From positions 45,431,235-45,495,234 of the forward strand of contig OY755044.1 of assembly GCA_963576565.1 (NCBI GenBank): a DNA stretch of 64,000 nucleotides. Reading direction: 5' to 3'. The notes below the pieces were generated by a model, which searched no databases, was not told the origin of the DNA, and saw only the letters and a program-made list of their open reading frames with translations. Source of the stretch: Aspidapion aeneum. Taxonomy: Eukaryota; Arthropoda; Insecta; Coleoptera; Brentidae. Made by a program: the position numbers and the translations under genes. Positions 34,236 to 46,097 of the stretch are shown here, one piece after another. Numbering within the stretch: position 1 is the first letter of the stretch; each line of letters starts with the position of its first letter.

Positions 34236-35695
34236 TTAATAGGAACCTCTGAGTGGACCCAGATCAATGGAAACTACAACAGTGAAGAAAGTTACGATAT
34301 ATCATTACGTGGGTTATCTGGATCATTAATATAACCTGTTAACATAACTAACAACTACTAGCGACTTACCCTGGTCTAAGGCTAACACTTCTTCAGCAGG
34401 TTTTTCATTAATAGTTCTTAAATGCCCTAAAAATTACAAAAATTAGGAACCATTCAAGTTTCAAATAAAAACATATAAGAGTTTCTAACACCTAACACGG
34501 ATAACCTGCGGTGGTTTTTAGTTATTACTTTTTTTTAGTTAGGGGGCTAACAAATACGAAATATTTCATACTCACAACTAAGGTTCTGGTCAAGTAGTAA
34601 ATTGTTGGCATTGGATTTAATTTTTCTCTTTCTGGGTTTGGTTGGCCTTTTTACAATAATTAATTTTGGTTCTTCTGTACTACTAGTAGAAAAAGTATAT
34701 TTTGGTTCTTCTTTGCTAGTGGTAGAAGGACTATTAGTAACTTTGCTTGTTGCAATATCTAAAAGAAATATATATTTACATTACCATTCTGAAAAGTCGC
34801 CGACAAATAGTCAAGGCACCGAAAAGAGAATTATTTCCGTTTTAGATTGGGGAATTTTAAACTAAAACGGTTTCTGCCAAAACAATATTTGGATATTTGG
34901 GAATCATACATATCTGATAGACATTTTAGAGTAAAACAGGAAGACTCATACTCAAATTTACGAGAAATTGAAGCAGGCGTGCCCCAGGCTAGTGTACTAG
35001 GCACTTATCTATACTTATTATTCCCGATATCCCAATGCCAGAAAATTCTCACTTAGAACATTCTCTAATGACACTGGTTTATTGACGGTAGAAATATCTA
35101 TTAAAAAATGCATAGAAAATACTCTGCCAATCTATGGGCACCTAAGCTCACACTAGGTACTATAGTTATATTGTGAGCTAATATAATCAAAAACTGAAAT
35201 ATATTTTATTCAACTCCAGACTCAATTACCTTTCGTTTGATACCACACAAGCCATGTTTTGACTTAAACTCAATTTTTTTTAATCTACCCCCCACCCTTT
35301 TGAAAAAAACTAAAATGTATTTTGTTTAACTCCAGACTCAATTACCTTTCGTTTGATATCACACACGCCATATTTTTACTTAAACTCTAATTTTTGACAT
35401 CTACCCCCACCCTTTTTTTAAAAATAAACTAAAATTCATTTTTTTTAACTCCAGACTTAATTACCTTTCGTTTGATATCACACACGTCATATTTTCACAT
35501 AAACTCTAATTTTTGGAATCTACCCCCACCCTTTTATTTGGCTTGCGTTCGGTGGATTTTGTTCAATTTTAAATGGGACTATCACGGCCCAAGACCCAAC
35601 TTAGGTACCAAATTTCATTAAAATCGGACAAGCGGTTTTTGAGTTATGCGGGTTGGTCGTTACAGACAGACATACGTCTGTCTGTATGTTCATAT

Positions 35696-35738
<43 letters not shown>

Positions 35739-38328
35739 GCAAAACAAAAAAGTTTCAAAATCATCTGAAACGCAAAGATATATAAAAATTTTTGAAATCG
35801 GAGCAACTTTTTTTTTCTCGAAAAAATTAGGATCACCATAGCTCACACTACTTATAGTAGTAGTGTGAGCTAAAATTCAGGATGTCAAGGAAGTTCACAA
35901 AGTGGTGAATAAAATTAAATGAAACCAAATCAATTCATGTTGATTTTACAAACAAAAATATAAATCACATGCAAATAACAATTAACAACATTCCCAGACC
36001 ATATTAAAATCGGGCAAAATATCTCAATATTACACTTAGTGCCAAATTGTGCTGGAAAGCACATGTTATAGGTAAAAATGAACTGGCTAATTGGAAGGAA
36101 GTACAATTTAACACTTCAGAACAAGGACAAATAATGAAACTAGTATGGACATATTTTCTTCAACTATGGGGTTGTTCTAAAGAGAGTAACATTCTAGTTT
36201 TACGGAGATTTAAAAAAATGAAACATTGTGAATACACCTTGGTACGTTCCAAATAGAGACCTTCATCGGGATGTAAAAATCGAAACTGTAGCAGAGAATA
36301 TAAAAAAATACGCAAAAGGCCATGAAGATAGACTCCATTGACATGTAAAGATGGAAGCAACTAGAAATAGTAAAGCGGTTTGAGCTAGTAAATTAAGTGA
36401 ATTACATAAAACAAAATAATGCTATAAACACCACACAATTATGAGTTACAGACGAACAAAGCGGGGAGAACTATTGAGTGAATTTTAAAACTAACTTTTC
36501 TAGTAAATTAAGTTAAAACAAAATTGTTAATTAATCTTATTGACTAGATTGTAATACAATAAAAACGGTGTGTGACAAATAAAAAAAAAGATTGAAATTT
36601 ATTAAAAACTTGCCCTGTAAGATGAAACTTTTTGTATTAAAATTTGTACAGTTAGTGTTGGTTTTCTGGTCGGTAACAAAAAACTAAATTGCAGCTTCTT
36701 TAATATATTACCATTTTCTTTATCATTTGAAATTTTCATTATATATGGGGAGGAATCTGCATGTGTGTCAATAGGGCCAGGGATAAGTTCATTACTCTCA
36801 TTGCGTTTAAAGAACCCATTTAATACATTTGCTATGAAATCTTGAAGAGGTTTTGAAGTGTTTTCTATTTTGGAAATTTCTTCTGGCAAAAGCAAATCTA
36901 AAACAGGAAAGCAGTTCACAATAAGTACCTATGTTTAGGTTAAATTTAATAATTGCTTAGATTTATTGTTCTTTGAAACTTACCGGTTAATTTTATTTTA
37001 TTTTCATTTTCTGTTGGCGGTAGTAATAAGTTGGAAACTTCAGGTTTTACCGGGAATTTTAATTCATTCTCGTGAGTTTTTGTAAAATTTGGGTTTGATG
37101 AAGTTACAAAATCGACTTCAATATCTAAAATATACAGAACATTTTGTTGAATATAGACATAACTCAATAATTTAAAATAAAAAGAGAATTTAGGCTTTAA
37201 AGTTTTACAAACCTTTGACAAAATGGCTAGGTTTTCGTATTCTGATTGCTTTCGAATTGTCGATGGCTGGTCCCGCATCTAAAATATATTTTTTTATAAG
37301 TATAAAGCCTTATGCAATGGCCGATGTCTTTTAAATTCTACCGGGAACAATGTTTTCTCTTGCTCTATGCACTTGGGGTATGCTTTCTTATGTTTAATTT
37401 TGAGACTAGCTAAATGTCTGAATGGGGCAGCGTCCTATGGGCACCCTAAGCAGGAGATATAATTTTCTTCCTTTTGTCTCCAGCAGGAAAATTGGTTTTA
37501 GGTTTTTCGAGTAATTTTCATTTAAAGGTCGATTTATTTACCTCAATTGCTTAAAATTAAGAAGCTTCCTATTTTAAGTAAACAATACTGAATTAAAAAA
37601 TAAAACTAGGTTTATTCTAGCTACCTTTTATTGATTTATTTTTTAAAGATTTTAATAGTTTTTTTTTAGGTTAAGTTCTGTATTTTGTTTGTTGGCCTCA
37701 TTGACCGAAGGCCAATATCGAGTTCCCATAGGGTCACTGCATCCTGCAAGTGACCCTAGGTTCCCCCCCTCAACCGTAAAAATATTTAACACATTTTTTT
37801 GTTGATATTTTAATCTGGTTTCAAGTTTTACTTGTCAATTTGCAGCATATAACAAGGGGTGAGCCAGAAGGGAGCGCCAAGTCGCCCCTCTAGGTATATG
37901 TAACTAAGAAGTGGCAAAAAAGTAAGTAGGTAAAATATAACTAGATTCCAACAGCAACAAAAATTGATATTTGTCGGGGGGTATACGCTTTTATTAGGTA
38001 AGCATTATTGTTTGAATAGTAAATTTTAACTTAAACCAAAATTTACATATAAAAAATGGTGACGTAACAATTTTATCTGATTTATCAATTACTTTATTGT
38101 GAAATACATCTTTAACAAACTAAATACACACATCAGAACCAACACAAAGGAACAAAGAAACCATCAATACTAAGCACCAATAAAAAAAACTAAATTGTTC
38201 GCTTATTAGGTAGGTATTTTCTTACATCACTTACCAAGCTGAACAGCCACAGGCAAAAATTGAGGTAAAGCACTACAAAATGAAACAAAACATAGAAAAG
38301 CTAAGGCAACTAAGAAAAAAAATTGCAT
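34236..38328 (-). CDS. Unrecognised secreted-protein gene, seven coding exons, all introns phase 1
   Basis: Coding exons in transcript order are 38328-38235, 37278-37213, 37124-36984, 36897-36712, 34758-34576, 34436-34380 and 34273-34236. Lengths are 94, 66, 141, 186, 183, 57 and 38 nt, totalling 254 residues plus TAA. Each internal exon is a multiple of three and every junction falls after codon base 1, with no stop across any join. Acceptors end TTTTAG or TGTAG. Donors are GTAAGT at exons 1, 3 and 6, GTGAGT at 5, and weaker GTTTGT and GTAATA at 2 and 4. Exon 1 encodes a signal peptide (MQFFFLVALAFLCFV, cut likely after FCSA). The rest has no cysteine, is rich in Asn, Glu, Lys, Pro and Ser, has a basic KRPTKPRKRK patch in exon 5, and looks largely disordered. 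Function unknown; a rapidly evolving secreted protein is an inference. Exon 7 is the least certain. Confidence 0.7.
34850..36362 (+). pseudogene. Jockey-like retrotransposon fragment inside intron 4, split by an insertion
   Basis: 34850-35056 encodes a reverse transcriptase piece with FLPKQYLDIWESYISDRHFRV and AGVPQASVLGTYLYLL, as in Jockey-clade palm motifs. After the H1 insertion (35116-35877), the same polyprotein resumes: a KLNETKSIHVDFT segment near 35910, then KYLNITLSAKLCWKAHV near 36020, WTYFLQLWGCSKESNI near 36150 and more C-terminal sequence to about 36360. Several stops and frame changes show it is dead. The FADD region between the two halves is eroded. It lies in antisense orientation in the intron of the secreted-protein gene. 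Confidence 0.8.
35116..35877 (-). mobile_element. Helentron-like non-autonomous element H1, copy 2
   Basis: The element begins AAATACTCTGCCAAT, then a stem-loop (AGCTCACACTAGG ... TGTGAGCT), three imperfect ~120 bp repeats each with CCAGACTCAATTACCTTTCG and a CCCACCC stretch, then GTTACAGACAGACATACG, a (CAGA)n tract at 35697-35739, and the terminal stem-loop at 35839-35872. A core, a GTCT-type microsatellite, tandem repeats and hairpins are hallmarks of DINE-1/mini-me type Helentron derivatives. That class is an inference. It interrupts the Jockey fragment. Confidence 0.6.
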
Positions 38329-38385
38329 TTTGAGAAAAAATAATTTTAACTTATACGTCAAACAACCAACTAAAAATTAACAAAC

Positions 38386-38416
38386 CTTGCTGACTTGTTT
38401 TGTAGTCTTATTTATA
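38386..38416 (-). promoter_or_regulatory. Core promoter of the secreted-protein gene
   Basis: On the minus strand TATAAATA occupies 38416-38409, and a TCAGC initiator-like site lies about 25 bp further, predicting transcription start near 38391. That leaves a leader of roughly 60 nt before the ATG at 38328. The spacing is that of a standard TATA promoter in insects. Confidence 0.55.
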
Positions 38417-38721
38417 CACAAGACAAAAAAATAAACATTAAAAAAGCATCTTCACGATTATATTTAGATTTTATGTCAGACACCAGCCAACAATCTTGCA
38501 AATTGGCGTTCGAAGAAAAAGTTACCAATGGGGGAATATCAAGTTACTCACCTTTAAGATTTAATTAATTAACTATTTTTTTAAGTAACCACTCTTACTT
38601 CATTGATTGTTTACTAAAGAAAATGATGGGTAATTATTTTAGAAAAAAATAGTATATTTCTTTTTTCCTTTCTCACCTTCCTATTTTCTCTCTCCACTCT
38701 CTCAGCGACAGTATTCTTCCT

Positions 38722-39541
<820 letters not shown>

Positions 39542-39672
39542 TATTTGTGCACATACGTTGGTTATTGGGTTTATTACTAAAAAATAACAACTTTTTTTTA
39601 TATACAAATATAAAAATTTGTTGCCAAAAAAATGTCATCTTTGTTAGTTTTTATGATATAAAGATTACTATA
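39542..39672. other. Short spacer, first part of a local duplication
   Basis: TTTGTTAGTTTTTATGATATAAAG near 39640 and 40283-40560 together resemble 41370-41610 (GAAAGTTATAAGC, a GACGTCACACAGGC-type block). This suggests an ancient duplication flanking two younger transposon insertions. Confidence 0.4.
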
Positions 39673-40280
39673 CAGTGAAACCTCTCCTTGCGGACACCTC
39701 TATTAAGCGGACACTCCCTTTAGGCGAACAAATTTTTTGGAACCAAGTTTTTCCCTATTTCTTTACATGTAAAATTCACTCCTATAATCGGACGCGAACA
39801 ATTTTTTTTGGTAAAAAAATTCTGAAACCTCTCTTAACCGGACGCGAACCTCTGACAACGGGACAGGGCTCTGCACGACATGGGCATAAATATTATATAG
39901 TATTTTGGCAGCAACGCACTCTGCATCCGGGGAATTACCTCTTTCCGTTTTAATGCGGAGACTAAATACTTCTGTCATATTTACAACATATTTTAATTGG
40001 CAGGACTGCTGGGTTTTATTTTTATTGTTCTGTTGGGTAGTAGTAGATCTCTTTAAAATGGCGCCTAGTAAAAAACTTCTTAGTTTTCGTAAAGTTGTTA
40101 ACGTTTCGGAGAAGGAAAATCTATCAGCACGAAAGATATATAATATCGGAAAGCTCAAGCCGCAGAAAATGTTAATAAATAGTTATCAGAATTTCGCAGT
40201 TCTCCCTCATAAGCGGACACCTCAAATAAGCGGACAAAATCGACGAAACCGTGAGTGTCCGCTTATAGGAGGTTTCACTG
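39673..40280 (+). mobile_element. Tigger/pogo element, internal deletion derivative, copy A
   Basis: Terminal inverted repeats CAGTGAAACCTCTCCTTGCG and CCTATAAGCGGACACTC-type ends (608 bp) are flanked by TA at 39671-39672 and 40281-40282. Several AGCGGACA motifs sit near the ends. It retains the start of a transposase gene (see next entry) but has lost the catalytic domain. A related derivative lies in opposite orientation at 54774-55397. Confidence 0.85.
40058..40180 (+). pseudogene. N-terminal DNA-binding part of a Tigger/pogo transposase, truncated
   Basis: The ATG at 40058 opens MAPSKKLLSFRKVVNVSEKE, followed by NLSARKI. This is the first helix-turn-helix of CENP-B/Psq type that recognises terminal repeats in pogo-like transposases. 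After about 35 residues similarity is lost, and the frame continues into terminal repeat sequence. The copy at 54841-55035 keeps a longer stretch of the domain and shows that codons are missing here before KVVN and after RKI. No DDE catalytic domain is present. Confidence 0.65.
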
Positions 40281-40590
40281 TACTACATTATTTAATGCTC
40301 TCTTGCAAACAAAAAACGTACTTACGGCTTTTCTGTAAATCTAATTTAGCGAAAGTTATAAGCCAAATTTGCCTTTTACTCAAATTGGGGGTAAACACCC
40401 AGCGACTTAAAAGCATAGAAAAAATGACAAAACATGGAAAAAATCGCAATCTTGGATTTATGATGTCACACAGGCACTCTTGCTCAAATTTAAGGCACAC
40501 CCAGCGACCTAAAATTGAGGGATATATATCGAAGTGATTTGAGAAAGTCTTAAACTTGCTTCTTCAAATTTTTTATTCAGGTAGAGAAAG

Positions 40591-41338
40591 TAGAGGAAAG
40601 GTGTCTATTATCGGACACTTTTTTCTTTTTTGCCTATAAAAAAAAATCAGCTGTATATCAGAAGTACGTGTTGGGAAACAATTACGTAACCTATATTTTT
40701 CAATACTCTGAAATGCCAAATGTCAAACTTAATTCTTTTCTGAGATAGATAAAAATATATTTTGGAATACAAAAATCACCATTTTAAAAATGATGTCCTA
40801 ATATCGGATAGGAGGTAGTCCCCATATCGCAATTGTGCGATATTTGGAACCCATGGTAAAGTTAGAGCTTTTTTATTATACTTTTTAATCAGTTAAAACC
40901 AGACACTAGCATAATATTTTTGCAATACAAAAATAATTTGTTAACGCTTTAAACGAGAAACAAAATTGGGAATAGTAGTGTCCGATATTAGGGCATACAT
41001 TATATACATTATATGTCAGGTTATGAACATCGAAATCGAAAAGACAAAACTGCACTAAACCTAATAAATTATACATCAAATAAAACCCCACAATATGCTT
41101 AATCAAATGATGTACATCACATTAATAATTTGTCTGACCTTCTAAGAATAGATTGCACTATGATTTCACGTAAACAACTGAACAGCAAATAAAAACTTGC
41201 CGCAGAAATCTGTAATTTATGTAGAATCTGTACAGCTTGGTGTAGCATCGGTACATGCACACGCAGGTAGATCGGACCAGTAGTTTAGGAAACACTTGAC
41301 TATCCGATATTAGGAACCTCATAGGCACCTTTCCTCTA
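40591..41338. mobile_element. Miniature element with TA target and TCGGA-type repeats, 748 bp
   Basis: The left end TAGAGGAAAGGTGTCTAT is matched by the right end ATAGGCACCTTTCCTCTA. The TA at the outer edge would be the target. ATATCGGA or TCCGATATTAGG motifs recur near 40609, 40802, 40978 and 41302. No coding frame belongs to it. Confidence 0.65.
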
Positions 41339-42590
41339 CCTAACAATGTTTTTGTATTTAAAAAAAATTATTATCTTTGTTTGTTTTTAAGATATAAAAT
41401 GTTTTTCTGTGAGACTGATTTACCGAAAGTTATAAGCTAAAATTTGTGGAAAAAACATAAAAAAGCCGTCATATTGGATTCATGACGTCACACAGGCCCT
41501 CCCACTTAAATGGGAGGTAAATACCCGGTGACATACAGTGATCTATTACCAATCGATCAATCGATTTAAGGCAGTTTTAGAAAATCTTTTAAACTATCCC
41601 ACTGAACACGTCTTTTACGATAAGCCTCTTAACTATAAAGCAGAAACCAACAGTAGCTCCTCGATCGTGAGAAGCACATGTGTGTTTTTTTAAACAAAGT
41701 TACATATTGCACAAGAATAAAATCATCGTAAGTACCAGTAAACCAATTTATTACGTTATTCGAACTTAACTGGGGTTCTCAGTCCACACCCCTGTCCCAA
41801 TCTTTCTGTGGTCCGCACTATGAAACAAAATTAAGTATGGTACCTAATTTAATAGTAAGTATGATGTTTCTACGCCTCTGTGTTTCTTATAAGCATTTAG
41901 CACGATTTTTTTAAATTAAAAAACAAGTCATTTATCAAAATCTTTTTACGTTTTAATAACCGTATTTATTTGTTTAACATTTACTAATTTTTATTTATGG
42001 TAATCTTGTAGCCATCGTTTAATTTTGTTGGTAGGTTTTATTCAGTTCCGATTTATCTTCCTTATTGTATTCACAAAAAAACAATTTTTAATAATTGAAT
42101 ATTTATTGAGATAATAATATACGAGAGAGAGAGATACAAATTTGTTGGTCATGATATCTGTCCGTATATATATCTGTCTGTATTAGGTTAGGTTAAGTTA
42201 GGTTTAACTATAAGCCTTTTTCCTCGAAGTAACCACAACCAGGTTACATGGTTACTCATTTTCGGTTTTTCCTCGCTGAGTAACACTAACCATGACGTCA
42301 CAAGTAACCACACAGGCTTACCAGCTTAGCAGACGTGGTTGCTTTAAAATTTTAAAGTGCTTTCGTTTTTATTTTAAACTGGGTAATTCCAAAATCTTCA
42401 AAATTAAAGTGTATTTTACAATGAATTTAGAGAAAAATCATCTATCACTGTGACCGGTGATGTCACATAACTGGTCACACCAAGTAACCGTGACGTCATT
42501 TTGAGTTACTTATATGTGTGACTATTAACCTTAAGAAAAAAGGCTTTATGAGTGTTTAAGTATTTGTTTGGTGACATTTTCTCAATCTCC
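41339..42590. other. Intergenic stretch without gene
   Basis: A diverged repeat of 40297-40560 is present at 41390-41610. GTAACC/GGTTAC motifs are clustered at 42226-42510, giving weak inverted repeats (AAGCCTTTTTCCTCG near 42214 and AAAAAAGGCTTTATG near 42535 face each other), which hints at another small element of about 330 bp. No gene. Confidence 0.4.
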
Positions 42591-42979
42591 TGAGGCTCTA
42601 TCGGTCCAGGTCCGAATAGTTTCGCTCAGTTTTCTTTCTTGCTATGCAGTAGCAGATTAAATGAAGTGGCGTTTCCTCCTCAACCCCACAGAATCTGCAG
42701 CGTGGTGTGATACCTCCTTCCAGGCAGCGTGGTGTGATACCTCCTTCCAGTTTGTTCGTGTGTTTGTTGAGTCGGCATTGGCCTGTATATACCCCTGTGA
42801 TAATTCGTGGGCTATTACTATTTAATTCCAGGAGTTTGTTTAGAAAGGTTTTGGAGTGTTGTTGTCCGGGAGTTGCCCACCAGTTTCGGATCTTCGTTCT
42901 AACAACCCACTCTCCTAATTTCCTCCGATTCAACCAGCGCGGATTCTGCCCCCCTCTGGCTGGTGCGTCTGCTTTTTAA
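42591..42979 (-). pseudogene. C-terminal end of a non-LTR retrotransposon polyprotein (RNase H tail)
   Basis: The frame encodes GEWVVRTKIRNWWATPGQQHSK, TGQCRLNKHTNKL and CRFCGVEEETPLHLICYC. This is the pattern that follows RNase H in I/Jockey-type polyproteins (TGHC-x-L-x-H then CxxC and HLLxxC). Only about 111 residues remain, so it is a truncated relic. A 24 bp tandem duplication repeats EGGITPRC just before the cysteine cluster. Confidence 0.6.
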
Positions 42980-43448
42980 TTAATCTCAACCCTAACCCTT
43001 TGATCTGTCTGTGTTGCAAAATCTTTTACAAAACTAAACGAATTCTGATGACATTTCATGATATTTTTAATAAAAATAGTAATCGATGTACTTAAAGCGG
43101 TTTGTTACGATTTTAGTGTTTACTAAAGCTTTGGTTATCAGATATATCATAAAATGGAAAACCTCAATAAATTATTATAAAACTAAAACTATATGGAAAA
43201 ACAATTTTTATAATCCGCAACATTAGTATTTAAAAAAATATATTATAACAAAAATGTTGCCATAGATCCACGTTTTATTATCTGAATCAATTTTGACCAA
43301 ATTTTTAAAAAACAATTTTTAGTAATGCTAAGAAGTCTAATACATTTTACTCAAAAAATACCTATATCCAAATACTGTTTCAGAGAATCGATAACATGAT
43401 TTTTCCAACAAAAAGTATTGTTTATATTTTGAAAATATTAGAATTAAA
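42980..43448. other. Spacer without gene
   Basis: AT-rich, no supported feature. Confidence 0.4.
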
Positions 43449-44513
43449 ACAACAATTTTTCGTGGCTAAGCGGGTATAAAAAGATTTTGTTTTTCTTATA
43501 TTTTTCCGTGGGCAGCTCGAAAGCTGTACACCCACCATATACATAATATTCCAATACCCACGGTAACTGCCCATTAATGATGCAAAACATTAGGGCCTTG
43601 GGGGTCTTTAAGCAAAAAAGACCTGATTGGTTGCTTTAAGACATATGTATATTATTTCCATATAGTACGTATTATTGCAATACCTACGGTACCTTACGAT
43701 GCAGAATGCAAACATATTTGAAATAGCAATATCAATGGGTATAAGTCTATCCTTTTTGCGGTCCGTAAGATAAAATGTCCTGATTGGTTATACTTTTACG
43801 CATGAATATTATTTTATTCTTGTATTCGTTACGTCAAATCATCGGCGTACACTTGACAAAAGCTCTATCTATGTAAATTTGGTATCTGTGCATTTTTCGT
43901 ACCTTTATTTCTGAATGTTTGCATCAAACGCCAACCATTGTGTAAATAGGTAACAGGTAGTATTGGAATATTACGTATATGACTCCCACAGGGGTCCAAG
44001 ACCTAATGGACACCTATTAAGTGTTGACAGTTAACTGTTGCGTCCTTACGGGACTCCTCAGAACACTGCATGGTCAATGTTCTGAGGAGTCCCGTAAGGA
44101 CGAACACACACTTTTGTAAAGCTAAAGAGACGATATATAAATCACATCTTACGATATTGCTAAGAGAAATGAAAAATAATGCCTGCGATACCGTATGCTT
44201 TTCACATAACTGGTGACATCTACCAAATACAAAAGAAACTACCAAAGTAAAAACAGACAGTTGAAACGAAAAACAGTACCCGTGACCGTGACATAATTTG
44301 TACCTCAGGTCGGGTCAATGCATATTGCAATTTTGCCGACTTCGTTTTGTGTCGGGTCAGCAGGGTGTGAGCCAAAAATACTACAAACGTAAAGTTTAGT
44401 CACCGTGAATAAAGAAAACAAAATTTTTCGTGGCGAGGTGGGTATTTTGTTAAAAATACAAGAGAAACAAAATCTTTCTATATTCGCTTAGCCACGAAAA
44501 ATTGTTGTTTTCT
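43449..44513. mobile_element. Foldback element (family F), copy 1
   Basis: The ends AACAACAATTTTTCGTGGCT and its complement at 44489-44513 face each other, followed inward by GCGGGTA and GAAACAAAATCTT-type blocks. In the middle is a perfect 25 bp inverted repeat with a 12 bp loop: CGTCCTTACGGGACTCCTCA... at 44040 and its complement ending at 44101. The 80-codon minus frame at 44003-44245 spans this palindrome and is not a gene. Copy 2 is at 46664-51600. Confidence 0.6.
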
Positions 44514-44631
44514 TTATTCACGGGTACTAAACTTTACCATTAGAATAAAAGGTTAAATAAAAATCGAAAAAATGCGGGTCTTGGTGTTGGATAATAAAAT
44601 TAGTAACATACGCTTATGGGCTGAAGCCCCT

Positions 44632-44810
44632 CAAGCGCGGATCTGGGTCAAAATCTAGGGGGGGTAATATCGAGAAAAATTTTTTTGTAATATATTTTTT
44701 TTTTTCTAGGAGGGGTAATTCTCCTGTTTTCCTTTTAATTAATAGAAAAAAATTCATATTTTTTAGGGGGGGGTAATTACCCCCGTTACCCCCCATAAAA
44801 TCGGCGCTTG
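44632..44810. repeat. Palindromic G-rich element (family beta, copy 2)
   Basis: CAAGCGCGGATCTGGGTCAA and the facing TCGGCGCTTG bound GGGGGGGTAAT and ATTACCCCCGTTACC blocks, as in 4744-4857. A third AGGGGTAATTCTCC block lies in the loop. Flanking GAAGCCCCTC is repeated on both sides (44622 and 44811), possibly a target duplication of about 10 bp. Confidence 0.5.
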
Positions 44811-45835
44811 AAGCCCCTCCCCCAGAGTCACTAAATATTCACCCTTAAACAAGAATTTTTTCTACAAATCAAGATTAAAATGTATCGATATGCGGTCAAG
44901 CCCCCTCTTCCCAGGATTCATCATTGCATATCGATCCACGATCAAGCCCCACCCAGGATTCATTTCTGCGAACCCCACTGATAAGTGATAACATTATGAT
45001 TAAACTATATTTTAGAGAAATATCTTTTATTTGGGATAGTCTGTTTATTTTATATTTGATGAGTTTTATAATGGTAATGGTATAGCTAGTAGGATTTCTG
45101 TGGTATTTTATTAAAATGTTACGTATAAATTATCAGGCTATAATTTCATTTGTAAAGTAATGAAACCATCGTAAATTAACCTTTTTATAAAAAGAAATTC
45201 GTGATCTTTAACATCCTTGAATTTCTACAGATCGTAATGACCGTTTTTGATATGTTTATTACTTTATAGTAGCCAGTTTTGATATACGGCTGAAACTGTT
45301 TGCTATTATTATGTTCTTTGTTTTTTTTTCTATGAAATTGCTAATTATTTTAATAATATTATAACCCCATAAGCAGAGGATTAATATTAGTTGCATGTCC
45401 ATTTCAGAGAATAATTTTCAAGATCTGGGGGCGCAGTTAGGCTCAGTCACGCCAAGCTTAAAATTAGCCCCCCAAAAAAAATTTATCAGGGGCAAAAGTC
45501 CGTGAAAATTTCGGACTATAGCGCTTACAACCAAAACTTTTGAATTTGACAGCATTTTTTTCCTAAAATTTAGGGCCTTTTAGTCTACAAAATACTTTTT
45601 TTTTTAGGTTTTCGATTGTAACATTTTCTTTAGCTTTAAGTTTTTTTTTATAATTAACACCTGACCAAATGCCGTGGAAGCCTCGAAAAATACAACTAAT
45701 CTGTGAATTCACAAAAAATTTTTTAAAACACAAAATCTTGGAAAGACCCAAATATTGCGCATGTGCATCACAAAGAAAACTGTGGCCAGCGCTTGGCGAA
45801 GATACTCAACTTGACCTTAATTACGTTTTGATAAT
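44811..45835. other. Intergenic stretch without gene
   Basis: Mostly AT-rich, with CAAGCCCC blocks near 44898 and 44944 and a GGGGGCGCAGTTAGG block at 45427. The latter is similar in style to G-rich blocks near 59165 and 63068. No gene is supported. Confidence 0.4.
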
Positions 45836-46090
45836 AGGGACTTATTGCAACAAAGCCAAGCAATAGTGGCAGGCAGTATTTAGACAGTTTCACATTATAA
45901 AAATAGCTGTCTTCTTTAAAAATTATGCCTTTGGGTATAATAAAAACCGGAATCTATACTGCCATCTTTATTCAAGGAAAATAAACGACTTATTTTATAA
46001 ATTCAAGTTTGGTATGTCAATTTTGAAAGATCTACTGTCAGGTTTCAATGTAAAACTGTCAGAATACTGCATGGCTTCAGAAAAATTGGT
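45836..46090. mobile_element. Partial copy of the 25031-25299 miniature element
   Basis: It starts TAGGGACTTATTGCAACAAA and shares GGTATGTCAATTTTGAAAGATC and CTGTCAG-AATACTG-type interior with the complete copy. The right inverted repeat is missing or decayed. Confidence 0.5.
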
Positions 46091-46097
46091 TTAAAGT

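Noticed and set aside
35573..35846. Frames through the (CAGA)n tract
   Set aside because: They translate the microsatellite and flanking Helentron-like element; repeated Thr-Asp-Arg-Gln is a repeat artefact.
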